Shown piece after piece: positions 44,220 to 52,154 of a stretch of DNA of 64,000 nucleotides; the first letter of the stretch is position 1, and each line of letters starts with the position of its first letter. Source of the stretch: Spirosoma taeanense (lineage in GTDB: Bacteria > Bacteroidota > Bacteroidia > Cytophagales > Spirosomataceae); assembly GCF_013127955.1 (NCBI RefSeq), contig NZ_CP053435.1:372001-436000 (forward strand). Direction: 5' to 3'. Position numbers and translations under genes: made by a program. The notes under the pieces were generated by a model. It searched no databases. It was given only the letters and a program-made list of their open reading frames with translations, and had not been told where the DNA came from.

Positions 44220-45587
44220 ATTAAGTACTGGATTCATCCGGGAAGAGGGTTCGTGCCGGTCGGTTTCTACGTCGGGGCCGTGCTGAATCTTTTTGTTCAG
44301 CAGGTACAGGAAGAGCGCGAACAGCATGACGTAGATGAACGTAAACAGAATCAGCGAGCCCAGCACGTGTTCGGCCTTGACGGCCTGCGACAGCGCGTTG
44401 GACGTACGCAGCAAACCGTAAACGACCCACGGCTGCCGCCCAACCTCGGCGGTGTACCAGCCGACCTGATTGGCAATCTGCGGCAGCAGAACCGCTCCCA
44501 CAAAAACGCCCATCAGCCAGCGCGTCTGAAATAGCTTCTTTTTATAGAGCAGGTACAGACTGAACAGCGACAACCCGATCAGGGTCATGCCGATGGCCAC
44601 CATCAGGTGGTAGGTCTGGAATACAAAGTTGACCGCCGAAGGACGATTTTCGGGCTTGAAACTGTTCAGGCCGGGAATGGGCTTATTAAAATCCTGATGC
44701 ACCAGAAACGAAAGTCCGCCCGGGATTTTCAGGCCGGTAGTTGCCTGCTGCTTTGCATCGACCCAGCCCAGCAGATACATATCGGCCGGGGCCGATTTCT
44801 CGAAGTGCCCTTCCATGGCGGCCAGTTTGGCGGGTTGGTATTTGGTGACCACCTCCGCCGACTGATGGCCCGTAAACAACTGCCCCAGCGACGATACGGC
44901 CGCAATCCAGAGCGCAATCCGGAAAGCCGCCTGCGCGTGAGCCAGGTACTGTCGCTTCAGGATATACCACGCGCTGACGCTCAGTACCAGAAATGATCCC
45001 GCCAGCAGCGCCCCGATCAGCACATGCGAATACCGCTCGACGGACGACGGATTGAAAACCATGGCCCAGAAGTCGGTCACGATGGCGCGGGCCTGCATGC
45101 CTGTGCCTTCAATCCGGTACCCGGCGGGCGTTTGCTGCCACGAGTTAGCGACAACAATCCAGAGCGCCGAGAAAATCGACCCCAGGGCAACCAGCACCGT
45201 TGCCAGAAAATGCACCCGCGGGCTCACCCGGTTCCAGCCGAACACGAGAATACCCAGGAAGGCCGATTCCATGGCGAAGGCAAAAATACCCTCGGCTGCC
45301 AGCGCCGAACCAAAGATGTCGCCCACGTAACGGGAGTAGGTGGCCCAGTTGGTGCCAAACTCAAACTCCATGACGATGCCCGTGGCAACGCCGATACCGA
45401 AAATGAGCGCGAAAATTTTGACCCAGAAGCGGGTCAGCTCTTCGTAAACCTTGTTTTTTGTTTTAAGATACAGGCCTTCCATCACAACCAGACAAACGCC
45501 GAGACCGATACTCAGGGGCGGGTAGATGTAGTGAAACGCGATGGTGAAAGCGAACTGAATCCGGGAGAGAAGCTCCACATTATCCAT
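44217..45587 (-). CDS. cydA: Cytochrome bd oxidase subunit I
   Basis: A roughly 456-residue haem-bearing subunit. His19 in FTIAFHYIYPPLS matches the haem b595/d-side ligand region of E. coli His19. Further landmarks are MEFEFGTNWATYSRYVGD, AMESAFLGILVFGW and VERYSHVLIGALLAG. The Q-loop is short, as is usual outside the enterobacterial type. The frame opens at 45668 but the ATG at 45587 (MDNVELLSRIQFAF) matches the family N-terminus. The operon order is cydA then cydB. Confidence 0.96.
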   Translation of the reverse strand: MDNVELLSRIQFAFTIAFHYIYPPLSIGLGVCLVVMEGLYLKTKNKVYEELTRFWVKIFALIFGIGVATGIVMEFEFGTNWATYSRYVGDIFGSALAAEGIFAFAMESAFLGILVFGWNRVSPRVHFLATVLVALGSIFSALWIVVANSWQQTPAGYRIEGTGMQARAIVTDFWAMVFNPSSVERYSHVLIGALLAGSFLVLSVSAWYILKRQYLAHAQAAFRIALWIAAVSSLGQLFTGHQSAEVVTKYQPAKLAAMEGHFEKSAPADMYLLGWVDAKQQATTGLKIPGGLSFLVHQDFNKPIPGLNSFKPENRPSAVNFVFQTYHLMVAIGMTLIGLSLFSLYLLYKKKLFQTRWLMGVFVGAVLLPQIANQVGWYTAEVGRQPWVVYGLLRTSNALSQAVKAEHVLGSLILFTFIYVMLFALFLYLLNKKIQHGPDVETDRHEPSSRMNPVLN

Positions 45588-45801
45588 AAGCGTAGCGATA
45601 GCCGGGACGGGTCGCCGAAGCCGCGCACCGACTCCAACGACGGTGCGCTCCAGCGAAGCAGCTACCACCCGAAAGGTACAACCGGGCGCTCAGATGGCAG
45701 TGGAAAAGAGACGGGTTTTGCCAAAAAAAGAGCTAAAAATGGCGTTCCTTAGTTGCCGGTAAATGGTTATACTAACAACCTTGTATTAATCCGATGCCTT
45801 T

Positions 45802-47841
45802 GTGCAATCTGTAAAGAAATTAACCCTTGCCCAGCAAATCCGGAATTACGCCATCGCGTTCTACCAGACGCAACGGAATGCGTTCGTTATCCTCATTACG
45901 CTGCTCATTGCGCTCTACGTGCTGACCGGCCCCGACCAGGCCGACGATATGATTACCGCCGTGATTGATACGGGCGTTCTCAGTCGTCTGTTTCAATATA
46001 TCCTGCTCAGTACGTTTGTCTGGAGCTGGGTTGTGTACGGCAGCACGCGGATGATTCTGCACATCTCGCCCGTTGGGCTGCGGATAAATGAGCAGTGTGA
46101 TCAGTTACTGCGCTGGCTTCCCCGGCTTGGAGGAATGATACCTGCCCTGATTCTGGCTTATGCGTTCTGGCAGCCCGGTAATCTGCAACCCTATTTGCTG
46201 CTGCTCGAAAGCGGACTGATGCTGGTTTTATTCCGGTGGGTCGAAGAGCACGTATTGATTTTTGCTATGCCAAAACACTGGACGTTCCCTGAACGGTACA
46301 CCAGTTTCCGGCAGGACGTAGCGGAGTTGTGGCAGCATCGGCTTGGTCGCCTGACCCTTACGGTCGGCTTATCATTGACCGTCTTTCTGATTACGCTATT
46401 CAGTTTGCCGGTCGAATGGGAAATTGCCCGGAGCCTGCGTCCTACGGCAGTTATTATTTTCGGTATTTCGCTGTTTACGTTCTGGGGTGGCCTGGTCGTT
46501 TATTTCAATGATTACCGCTACCGGCCGCTGGTCGCGCTGACGGGTCTGTATCTGGTCGCTGTCAGTGCGTTCAACGACAATACGGCTGTTCGCCGGGCTA
46601 CGGCTGCGTCGGTGCCGCTCCTCAGTCAGCGACCAACTGTTGAGGCTCATTTTACGCAGTGGGTGGCCAGTCGGCGGCAGGAAGATGGCGACACAATTCC
46701 GCTGGTGCTGGTAGCGGCCGAAGGGGGTGGTATCCGGGCGCTCAACTGGACGGCGGAAACACTCATTCGGCTGGATTCAATCATTCCCAAGTTTAGTCGG
46801 CATGTCTACGCGCTCAGTGGTGTATCGGGTGGGGGCGTTGGGGCGGTATTTTATACAGCGTTTCTGCGCGATGTAATCCGGGCCGGACTATCCGAGAAGG
46901 AGCGTATTGGTCATTTCGATCAGTTCAGAACCGTAATCCGCGACGACTACCTGTCGGCCGTAACGGCGGCTTTGCTGTTTCCGGAGTCTCTTCAGCGCAT
47001 CTCGCCGTTTCCGTTTGCGGCCCTGGAACGGGGAAAATGGCTCGAAGACTCCTGGGCCGATTCGTATGACGACAACCTGGGCTTCAACACACTCGATCAA
47101 TCGCTGACCCAACTCTATCGGACGCCAGCGGGCTATAACTATAACCTGCCTTCGCTGCTGCTGAACGGTACCCTGGCCGAATCGGGACAGAAAACCATTA
47201 CGTCGAACCTGCGGCTCGATCCCGATTATTTTAAAGACGTAGTATCGACACTCGATATCGTTGGCGCTGATGTGCCGCTCAAAACGGCCGCATCGCTCTG
47301 CAGTCGATTTCCGGTGGTCACCAACGGTGGGCTGGTGCAGAAAGATACGCTCGTCAACGGCCGTATCCGGCAGTATGGAGGCCACGTCGTAGATGGCGGC
47401 TACTTCGATAATTCGGGGGTGGAAACCTGCATTCAGTTGCTGAACAACCTGGTTCCCACGATTCGGCGGCTCGACACCGCTGGGAACGTAACGATCATTC
47501 CCTACATAGTTTTTATTCAGAACAGCAACACCATTGGCCGACTACCCCAGAAACGCTCGATCATGCAGGTCGTCCAGATTCCGCTGCTGGGTTTTTTCAA
47601 CGCCTGGGACAATGCTTCGATCACGCGCGACAATATGTTCAATTCATTCATGAACCGTTTCCAGAATCCCAGAACCAATTACCTCACGCTCCGGCTGGCG
47701 TACAACGACCGATATCCGCTCGGCTGGTTCCTGTCCGACAGCGTGGCCCGGAATCTTAGCCAGCAGGCAGTTGATTCGATTAGTCTGAAAAATAAAGAAG
47801 TTGTTCGGTTAAGAGCAGCTTTCGGGCGGTTAGGGAAGTAA
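45802..47841 (+). CDS. Membrane-anchored patatin-like phospholipase
   Basis: A 679-residue protein. The first 280 residues contain about six membrane helices; the rest is a patatin-like alpha/beta hydrolase. The oxyanion glycine run AAEGGGIRALNW, the nucleophile elbow LSGVSGGGVGAVFY (Ser near residue 341) and the DGG motif VVDGGYFDNSGVE (Asp near 530) form the Ser-Asp dyad site. It would act on lipids at the membrane. The only possible start near the N-terminus is a GTG at 45802. It is divergent from cydA and followed by a gene seven bases on. Confidence 0.87.
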   Translation: MQSVKKLTLAQQIRNYAIAFYQTQRNAFVILITLLIALYVLTGPDQADDMITAVIDTGVLSRLFQYILLSTFVWSWVVYGSTRMILHISPVGLRINEQCDQLLRWLPRLGGMIPALILAYAFWQPGNLQPYLLLLESGLMLVLFRWVEEHVLIFAMPKHWTFPERYTSFRQDVAELWQHRLGRLTLTVGLSLTVFLITLFSLPVEWEIARSLRPTAVIIFGISLFTFWGGLVVYFNDYRYRPLVALTGLYLVAVSAFNDNTAVRRATAASVPLLSQRPTVEAHFTQWVASRRQEDGDTIPLVLVAAEGGGIRALNWTAETLIRLDSIIPKFSRHVYALSGVSGGGVGAVFYTAFLRDVIRAGLSEKERIGHFDQFRTVIRDDYLSAVTAALLFPESLQRISPFPFAALERGKWLEDSWADSYDDNLGFNTLDQSLTQLYRTPAGYNYNLPSLLLNGTLAESGQKTITSNLRLDPDYFKDVVSTLDIVGADVPLKTAASLCSRFPVVTNGGLVQKDTLVNGRIRQYGGHVVDGGYFDNSGVETCIQLLNNLVPTIRRLDTAGNVTIIPYIVFIQNSNTIGRLPQKRSIMQVVQIPLLGFFNAWDNASITRDNMFNSFMNRFQNPRTNYLTLRLAYNDRYPLGWFLSDSVARNLSQQAVDSISLKNKEVVRLRAAFGRLGK

Positions 47842-47848
47842 CCCAGAT

Positions 47849-48922
47849 ATGAAAATGGCAACACCTACTTTTCTACTTTACGGGGCTAACGGCTATACCG
47901 CCCGGCTGATCATTGACCTGGCCAAATCGCTTGGAATGAAACCCGTTCTGGCGGGACGTAACGAGGCTAAGGTAAAGCCCCTCGCCGATCAACATGGCTT
48001 AGCGTATCGAGTGGCTGACCTGAATGACCGTTCGGCACTCGATGCCATACTTCAGGACGTACCAGTGGTGCTGCACTGCGCCGGACCTTTCTCGCAGACA
48101 GCCGCCCCCATGATGCAGGCCTGTCTGCGTACCCGGGCGCATTACCTCGACATTACGGGCGAAATAGCCGTCTTTGAATCGGGGATGAAACTTGACAAAG
48201 CGGCTCAGGCGCAGGGTATCCAGCTCATGTCGGGCGTGGGTTTCGACGTTGTACCGACCGACTGCATGGCCCGCTACCTCCATGAGCGTTTACCCGACGC
48301 AACGCACCTGCAGCTGGCCTTTGCCAACGACGGGGGTGGCCTGTCGCACGGCACCGCCCAGACAGCGCTTGAAGGACTCGGCATGGGCGGTATGATCCGG
48401 CAGGACGGTCGGTTGCGAACCGTACCATACGCTCACAAAACTCTGTCGGTCAACTTTGGCGACGGTCGGCTGCGGCCCTGCGTAGCTATTCCATGGGGCG
48501 ATATTGCAACGGCATACTGGACAACCCGCATTCCTACCATAGAGACCTTTATGGCATCGTCGCCGGGCCAGATTCTGGCGGCAAAAGCCGGAAACTACCT
48601 GGGGTGGCTGTTTCAGAACCCGTCGGTACAGTCCTTTTTGAAACGACGTATCTCGACCAGCGTTACCGGTCCCGATGAGTCAAAGCGGCAGCGGGCCCAA
48701 ACCCATATCTGGGGCAAGGTTCGGAACGCGACCGGCAACATTGCAGAAGCTCGTCTGCACGGTCCCGAAGGATACACCCTCACCGCTCGAACGTCTGTGC
48801 TCATCGTTCAAAAGGTACTCAGCGGAAACTGGAAAGCCGGTTTTCAGACACCGGCGGGTTTATACGGCGCAGATCTCGTTCTGGAAGTTGAAGGCGTCCG
48901 GCGGGAAGACGTTGGAGTATAA
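47849..48922 (+). CDS. Saccharopine dehydrogenase-like oxidoreductase
   Basis: A 357-residue protein with an N-terminal Rossmann fold (FLLYGANGYTARLIIDLA, then VLAGRNEAKV) and a saccharopine dehydrogenase NADP-binding domain pattern (VVLHCAGPFSQTAAPMMQACL, HYLDITGEIAVFE). Bacterial members of this branch are often linked to trans-acting enoyl reductase or lipid reduction, not lysine metabolism. It begins seven bases after the patatin-like gene, so a joint role in membrane lipid turnover is plausible but inferred. Confidence 0.85.
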   Translation: MKMATPTFLLYGANGYTARLIIDLAKSLGMKPVLAGRNEAKVKPLADQHGLAYRVADLNDRSALDAILQDVPVVLHCAGPFSQTAAPMMQACLRTRAHYLDITGEIAVFESGMKLDKAAQAQGIQLMSGVGFDVVPTDCMARYLHERLPDATHLQLAFANDGGGLSHGTAQTALEGLGMGGMIRQDGRLRTVPYAHKTLSVNFGDGRLRPCVAIPWGDIATAYWTTRIPTIETFMASSPGQILAAKAGNYLGWLFQNPSVQSFLKRRISTSVTGPDESKRQRAQTHIWGKVRNATGNIAEARLHGPEGYTLTARTSVLIVQKVLSGNWKAGFQTPAGLYGADLVLEVEGVRREDVGV

Positions 48923-49084
48923 AGTAGGGTTGGCATCATCTCTGGAAAGTAGCTGGCTGGCTGCCTGTAAAGGCCTTGTGCCTCCCTAGGCTAACTCACT
49001 AAACGGCGCCCTTTAACAACTATTCAGGTTTATAGGACGTTAATTTGTAACTTAGTATGTTCATTTGCCTCTCGTTGCCCGATC

Positions 49085-51121
49085 ATGAAGTCGCCGTTTG
49101 CTGCCCAGTATCCTTCTATGCCCCCTGCTACCGAGACGTTGCTTAGTCGTTCCCACGAACAGTTACAAACCGCGCTGAATGCCGGCCTGATTGCCACCTG
49201 GTTCTGGGACGTTATCCAGGATAAACTGCTGGGCGATTCCAATCTGCTGCGAATATTCGGGGTGAGTCAGGAAGCGGGCGCCAACGGGCTGCCGCTGAGC
49301 ACCTTTACCGATAGCATTCATCCGGACGACAATCCGCGGGTCCAGCGGTTAATTGATGAGGCCATGGAGACCGGGGCAATTTACGAGGCAGACTACCGGG
49401 TTATTGCGCCGGATACCGAACCAAGGTGGGTTTTTGCCCGGGGGCGGTTCAGCTACGATGAACAGAAAAAGCCGATTACCTTTTCCGGGGTACTGGTTGA
49501 CGTAACGGACCGAAAGCGGGCCGAGTTACGCTCACAAAGTGCGGAGAGACGGCTCCGGCTGGCGGTGGAATCGGCCAAGATGGGTACATGGGACTTTAAC
49601 CCACTTACGGGTGAGCTGATCTGGTCCGACCGAACCAAAGAACTCTTTGGCCTGTCACCAGAGGCACGGGTTGATTATGATCTGTTTTTGCGGGGGCTGC
49701 ATCCTGATGACCGGGAGCGGACCGATCAGGCCGTGCAGCGTGCGTTTCAACCCGGCGAAAGTGGTCGTTATGATGTAGAATACCGGACAATTGGCCTGGA
49801 AGATGGTCAGTTACGCTGGATTCAGGCAAACGGGCAGGCTTTTTTCAACGAAGCGGGCGTGGCCTATCAGTTCATGGGTACGGTCATGGACATCACCCTG
49901 AACAAACAGGCTGAAGCGGTGCTGAAACAGCGCGTGTCTGAACAAACCCGCGCCCTGGAGTATCAGGCGCATCAACTGCGGACGGTGCTGGATGCTTCGC
50001 TGAATAGTATTATTGCCATGACGGCTATTCGGGATGGGGCCGGTACCATTGTTGATTTCACGATGAATACCGCGAATGAAGCGGTTATTAAAAGCAACTT
50101 CATGACGCCCGATCAGATCATTGGTCAAACCTTATTAACGGTTTTTCCGGGGAATAAGGACAACGGCTTTTTTGATCTGTACGTACGGGTTATCAACACG
50201 GGTCAGCCAGAGCAAAGTGTTCAGTATTACCGTGATGAATTTGGATTGGAGGGCTGGTTTGAAATATCGGCCGTCAAGCAGGGCGAAGATGGCGTTGTGG
50301 TTACCTACAATAACATTACGGACCGAAAGCGCGCCGAGCTGGCTGCCGCGCAGCATGAGGCTGAACTGAAAGAGGCCAATGCCGAATTGAAACGCTCCAA
50401 CGAAAACCTTCAGCAGTTCGCTCAGGTGGCGTCGCACGATCTGCAGGAACCTCTCCGGCGTATTCAGGCCTTCAGCGACATCCTGCAGAATCAGTTCATC
50501 GATAACCTGTCCGACGGAGAGATGGATATGGTTCGGCGAATTCAGAAATCGGCCCAGCGGATGCAGATGCTGATCAAAGACCTGCTGACCTATTCGCAGC
50601 TGGCTACCCAGCCGGATTCCTACGGGCCTGTTTCGCTGACCGATGTGCTGACCGACGTATTGAGCGATCTGGAGATGGTCATTACCGAAAAGAATGCTGT
50701 CGTTGATACGGCTCCGTTGCCGTCGGTGCTGGGCAGTGCACCCCGGCTGCGTCAGCTTTTTCAGAACCTGATTGCCAACGCGCTCAAGTTTACCTTGCCG
50801 GATCAGTCGCCCGTTATCCAGATTACGGCGCACTCAGCCCAGCCCAATGAGTTTCCGCTTCACTTTCAGGACTATGCTCAACAGCCATTCTGGATGATCA
50901 CAGTCAATGATAACGGACTGGGGTTCGAAGAAAAATACAAAGACCGGATTTTTGTGCCTTTCCAGCGTCTGCATAATCCCGCCAGCTATGGCGGCACCGG
51001 CATTGGGCTGGCCATCTGCCAGCGGGTGGCCGAAAGTCACGGCGGCACTATTGACGTTAGCAGCGAGCCTGGTAACGGCTCAACCTTCAAAGTGTTTCTG
51101 CCAGTTATTAATCCGGTGTAG
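49085..51121 (+). CDS. Soluble multi-PAS sensor histidine kinase
   Basis: A 678-residue cytoplasmic kinase without membrane helices. Three PAS/PAC units span about residues 20-140, 145-285 and 300-430; each ends in a VTDRKRAEL or ITDRKRAEL type segment. HisKA follows with VASHDLQEPLRRIQAF and a HATPase domain with NALKF, DNGLGFE and GGTGIGLAI boxes. The HDLQEP phospho-site variant is shared with bacteriophytochrome kinases. It is convergent with the phytochrome operon (14-base gap), so it could share the response regulator encoded there. Confidence 0.92.
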   Translation: MKSPFAAQYPSMPPATETLLSRSHEQLQTALNAGLIATWFWDVIQDKLLGDSNLLRIFGVSQEAGANGLPLSTFTDSIHPDDNPRVQRLIDEAMETGAIYEADYRVIAPDTEPRWVFARGRFSYDEQKKPITFSGVLVDVTDRKRAELRSQSAERRLRLAVESAKMGTWDFNPLTGELIWSDRTKELFGLSPEARVDYDLFLRGLHPDDRERTDQAVQRAFQPGESGRYDVEYRTIGLEDGQLRWIQANGQAFFNEAGVAYQFMGTVMDITLNKQAEAVLKQRVSEQTRALEYQAHQLRTVLDASLNSIIAMTAIRDGAGTIVDFTMNTANEAVIKSNFMTPDQIIGQTLLTVFPGNKDNGFFDLYVRVINTGQPEQSVQYYRDEFGLEGWFEISAVKQGEDGVVVTYNNITDRKRAELAAAQHEAELKEANAELKRSNENLQQFAQVASHDLQEPLRRIQAFSDILQNQFIDNLSDGEMDMVRRIQKSAQRMQMLIKDLLTYSQLATQPDSYGPVSLTDVLTDVLSDLEMVITEKNAVVDTAPLPSVLGSAPRLRQLFQNLIANALKFTLPDQSPVIQITAHSAQPNEFPLHFQDYAQQPFWMITVNDNGLGFEEKYKDRIFVPFQRLHNPASYGGTGIGLAICQRVAESHGGTIDVSSEPGNGSTFKVFLPVINPV

Positions 51122-51135
51122 CGTAGAAGTATGCC

Positions 51136-51723
51136 TCAGTCAGGCCCGGCTGAAAACTGCGTAGCCCAGAAGAGTACCTGATAGGCCTTGAACGCCCGCT
51201 GAGCGCCGGACACCACTTCGTCGGGCTCCGCAACGGCCTGCTGCGTTAAAAAAAGACCAAAATCCCGCCAGTAGCGGCCCGTGGCAGGGCCGTAGCCCTG
51301 GTAAAAGCGGGCTGGCGTTAACAGCGGCTGTAAAGCCGGGTTCTGCTGTAGTAGCTTCCAGACGACGGTGCCGCCCAGCATGGACCCTTCACCTACGTAA
51401 GCCGCGCCCAGCAGTTCAGCAGGCGACCAGTCTGCAAATAATTCAGGTAAACCGGGCGGATGTGCTTCGCTCAGATAAGTCAGGTCGGACTCCAGCCAGG
51501 GCGCTTTCCGGCGGTTCACGGCTTCGTAATCCCGGAAAAAAATCGGGTAACGGTCAATGGCCTGTTCCAGCGCCCGATGGAACGCCAGGTGAATGCGCAG
51601 CAGATGGACGTATTCCGGTGCTGTCAACGTACCGGCTCGCAGAGCTTCTGCATAAAGGAGCTGTTCGGTTTGCTCATGCAGCGGGCGGGTTTCCTGCCGC
51701 AGCCGTTCTAACAAAGTGCTCAT
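51136..51723 (-). CDS. Biliverdin-producing heme oxygenase (BphO-type)
   Basis: A 195-residue heme oxygenase. The proximal haem ligand is His16 in ETRPLHEQTE, and the distal helix glycines are in AAYVGEGSMLGGTVVW. It opens haem to biliverdin, the chromophore of bacteriophytochromes. It is the third gene of an operon with a response regulator (ATGA overlap) and a bacteriophytochrome, which fixes its role as chromophore supplier. Confidence 0.92.
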   Translation of the reverse strand: MSTLLERLRQETRPLHEQTEQLLYAEALRAGTLTAPEYVHLLRIHLAFHRALEQAIDRYPIFFRDYEAVNRRKAPWLESDLTYLSEAHPPGLPELFADWSPAELLGAAYVGEGSMLGGTVVWKLLQQNPALQPLLTPARFYQGYGPATGRYWRDFGLFLTQQAVAEPDEVVSGAQRAFKAYQVLFWATQFSAGPD

Positions 51724-52151
51724 CGGTAATGGGTTCGGGTGTTATCCTGCAGCCAGAAATCATACAGTCGGCTGAGGAGCAGGCCGGTGGCCGGATAGCT
51801 GCCCGGTTTAACCACATAGGCATTGACCCCCGCTTCGTAAGCCGAACGTATATCGGTTGGGCTGTCGGAGGTGCTGAACGCAACAATGGGAATGAATCGG
51901 GTGCGCTCGTTCGACCGAATGTGTTCCATTACCTCTACACCGCTCAATCCGGTTAGATTCAGGTCGAGCAGCAGCAGTTTGGGCAACGCAGTCGGCTGGT
52001 TCTCGTACCGGCCCTGACCCGTAAGATACTCAACGGCTTCTGAGCCGGTAGTCAGTATGGTAAAGCTAATCGGACGGTTCAGTTTCCGCATCAGGCGGTT
52101 AAAGATATCTGCGTCATTAGCATTATCTTCTACGTAAAGAACGTCAACCAT
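51720..52151 (-). CDS. Single-domain response regulator of the phytochrome operon
   Basis: A 143-residue CheY-like receiver with no output domain. The acidic pocket is VEDN at residues 7-10, the phospho-acceptor is Asp63 (LLLDLNLTG), the Thr/Ser switch is in VAFSTSDS and the Lys is in YVVKPGS. It is the Rcp1-like type encoded beside phytochromes. It starts three bases before the phytochrome stop side and overlaps the heme oxygenase gene, so all three are co-translated. Confidence 0.92.
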   Translation of the reverse strand: MVDVLYVEDNANDADIFNRLMRKLNRPISFTILTTGSEAVEYLTGQGRYENQPTALPKLLLLDLNLTGLSGVEVMEHIRSNERTRFIPIVAFSTSDSPTDIRSAYEAGVNAYVVKPGSYPATGLLLSRLYDFWLQDNTRTHYR

Positions 52152-52154
52152 AAA

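Noticed and set aside
45024..45752. 242-residue plus-strand frame opposite cydA
   Set aside because: Arg/Gly/Asp/Asn-rich antisense translation of a certain gene; no domain or leader.
50135..50833. 232-residue minus-strand frame inside the PAS kinase gene
   Set aside because: Antisense of the HisKA/HATPase region; composition unlike a real protein.
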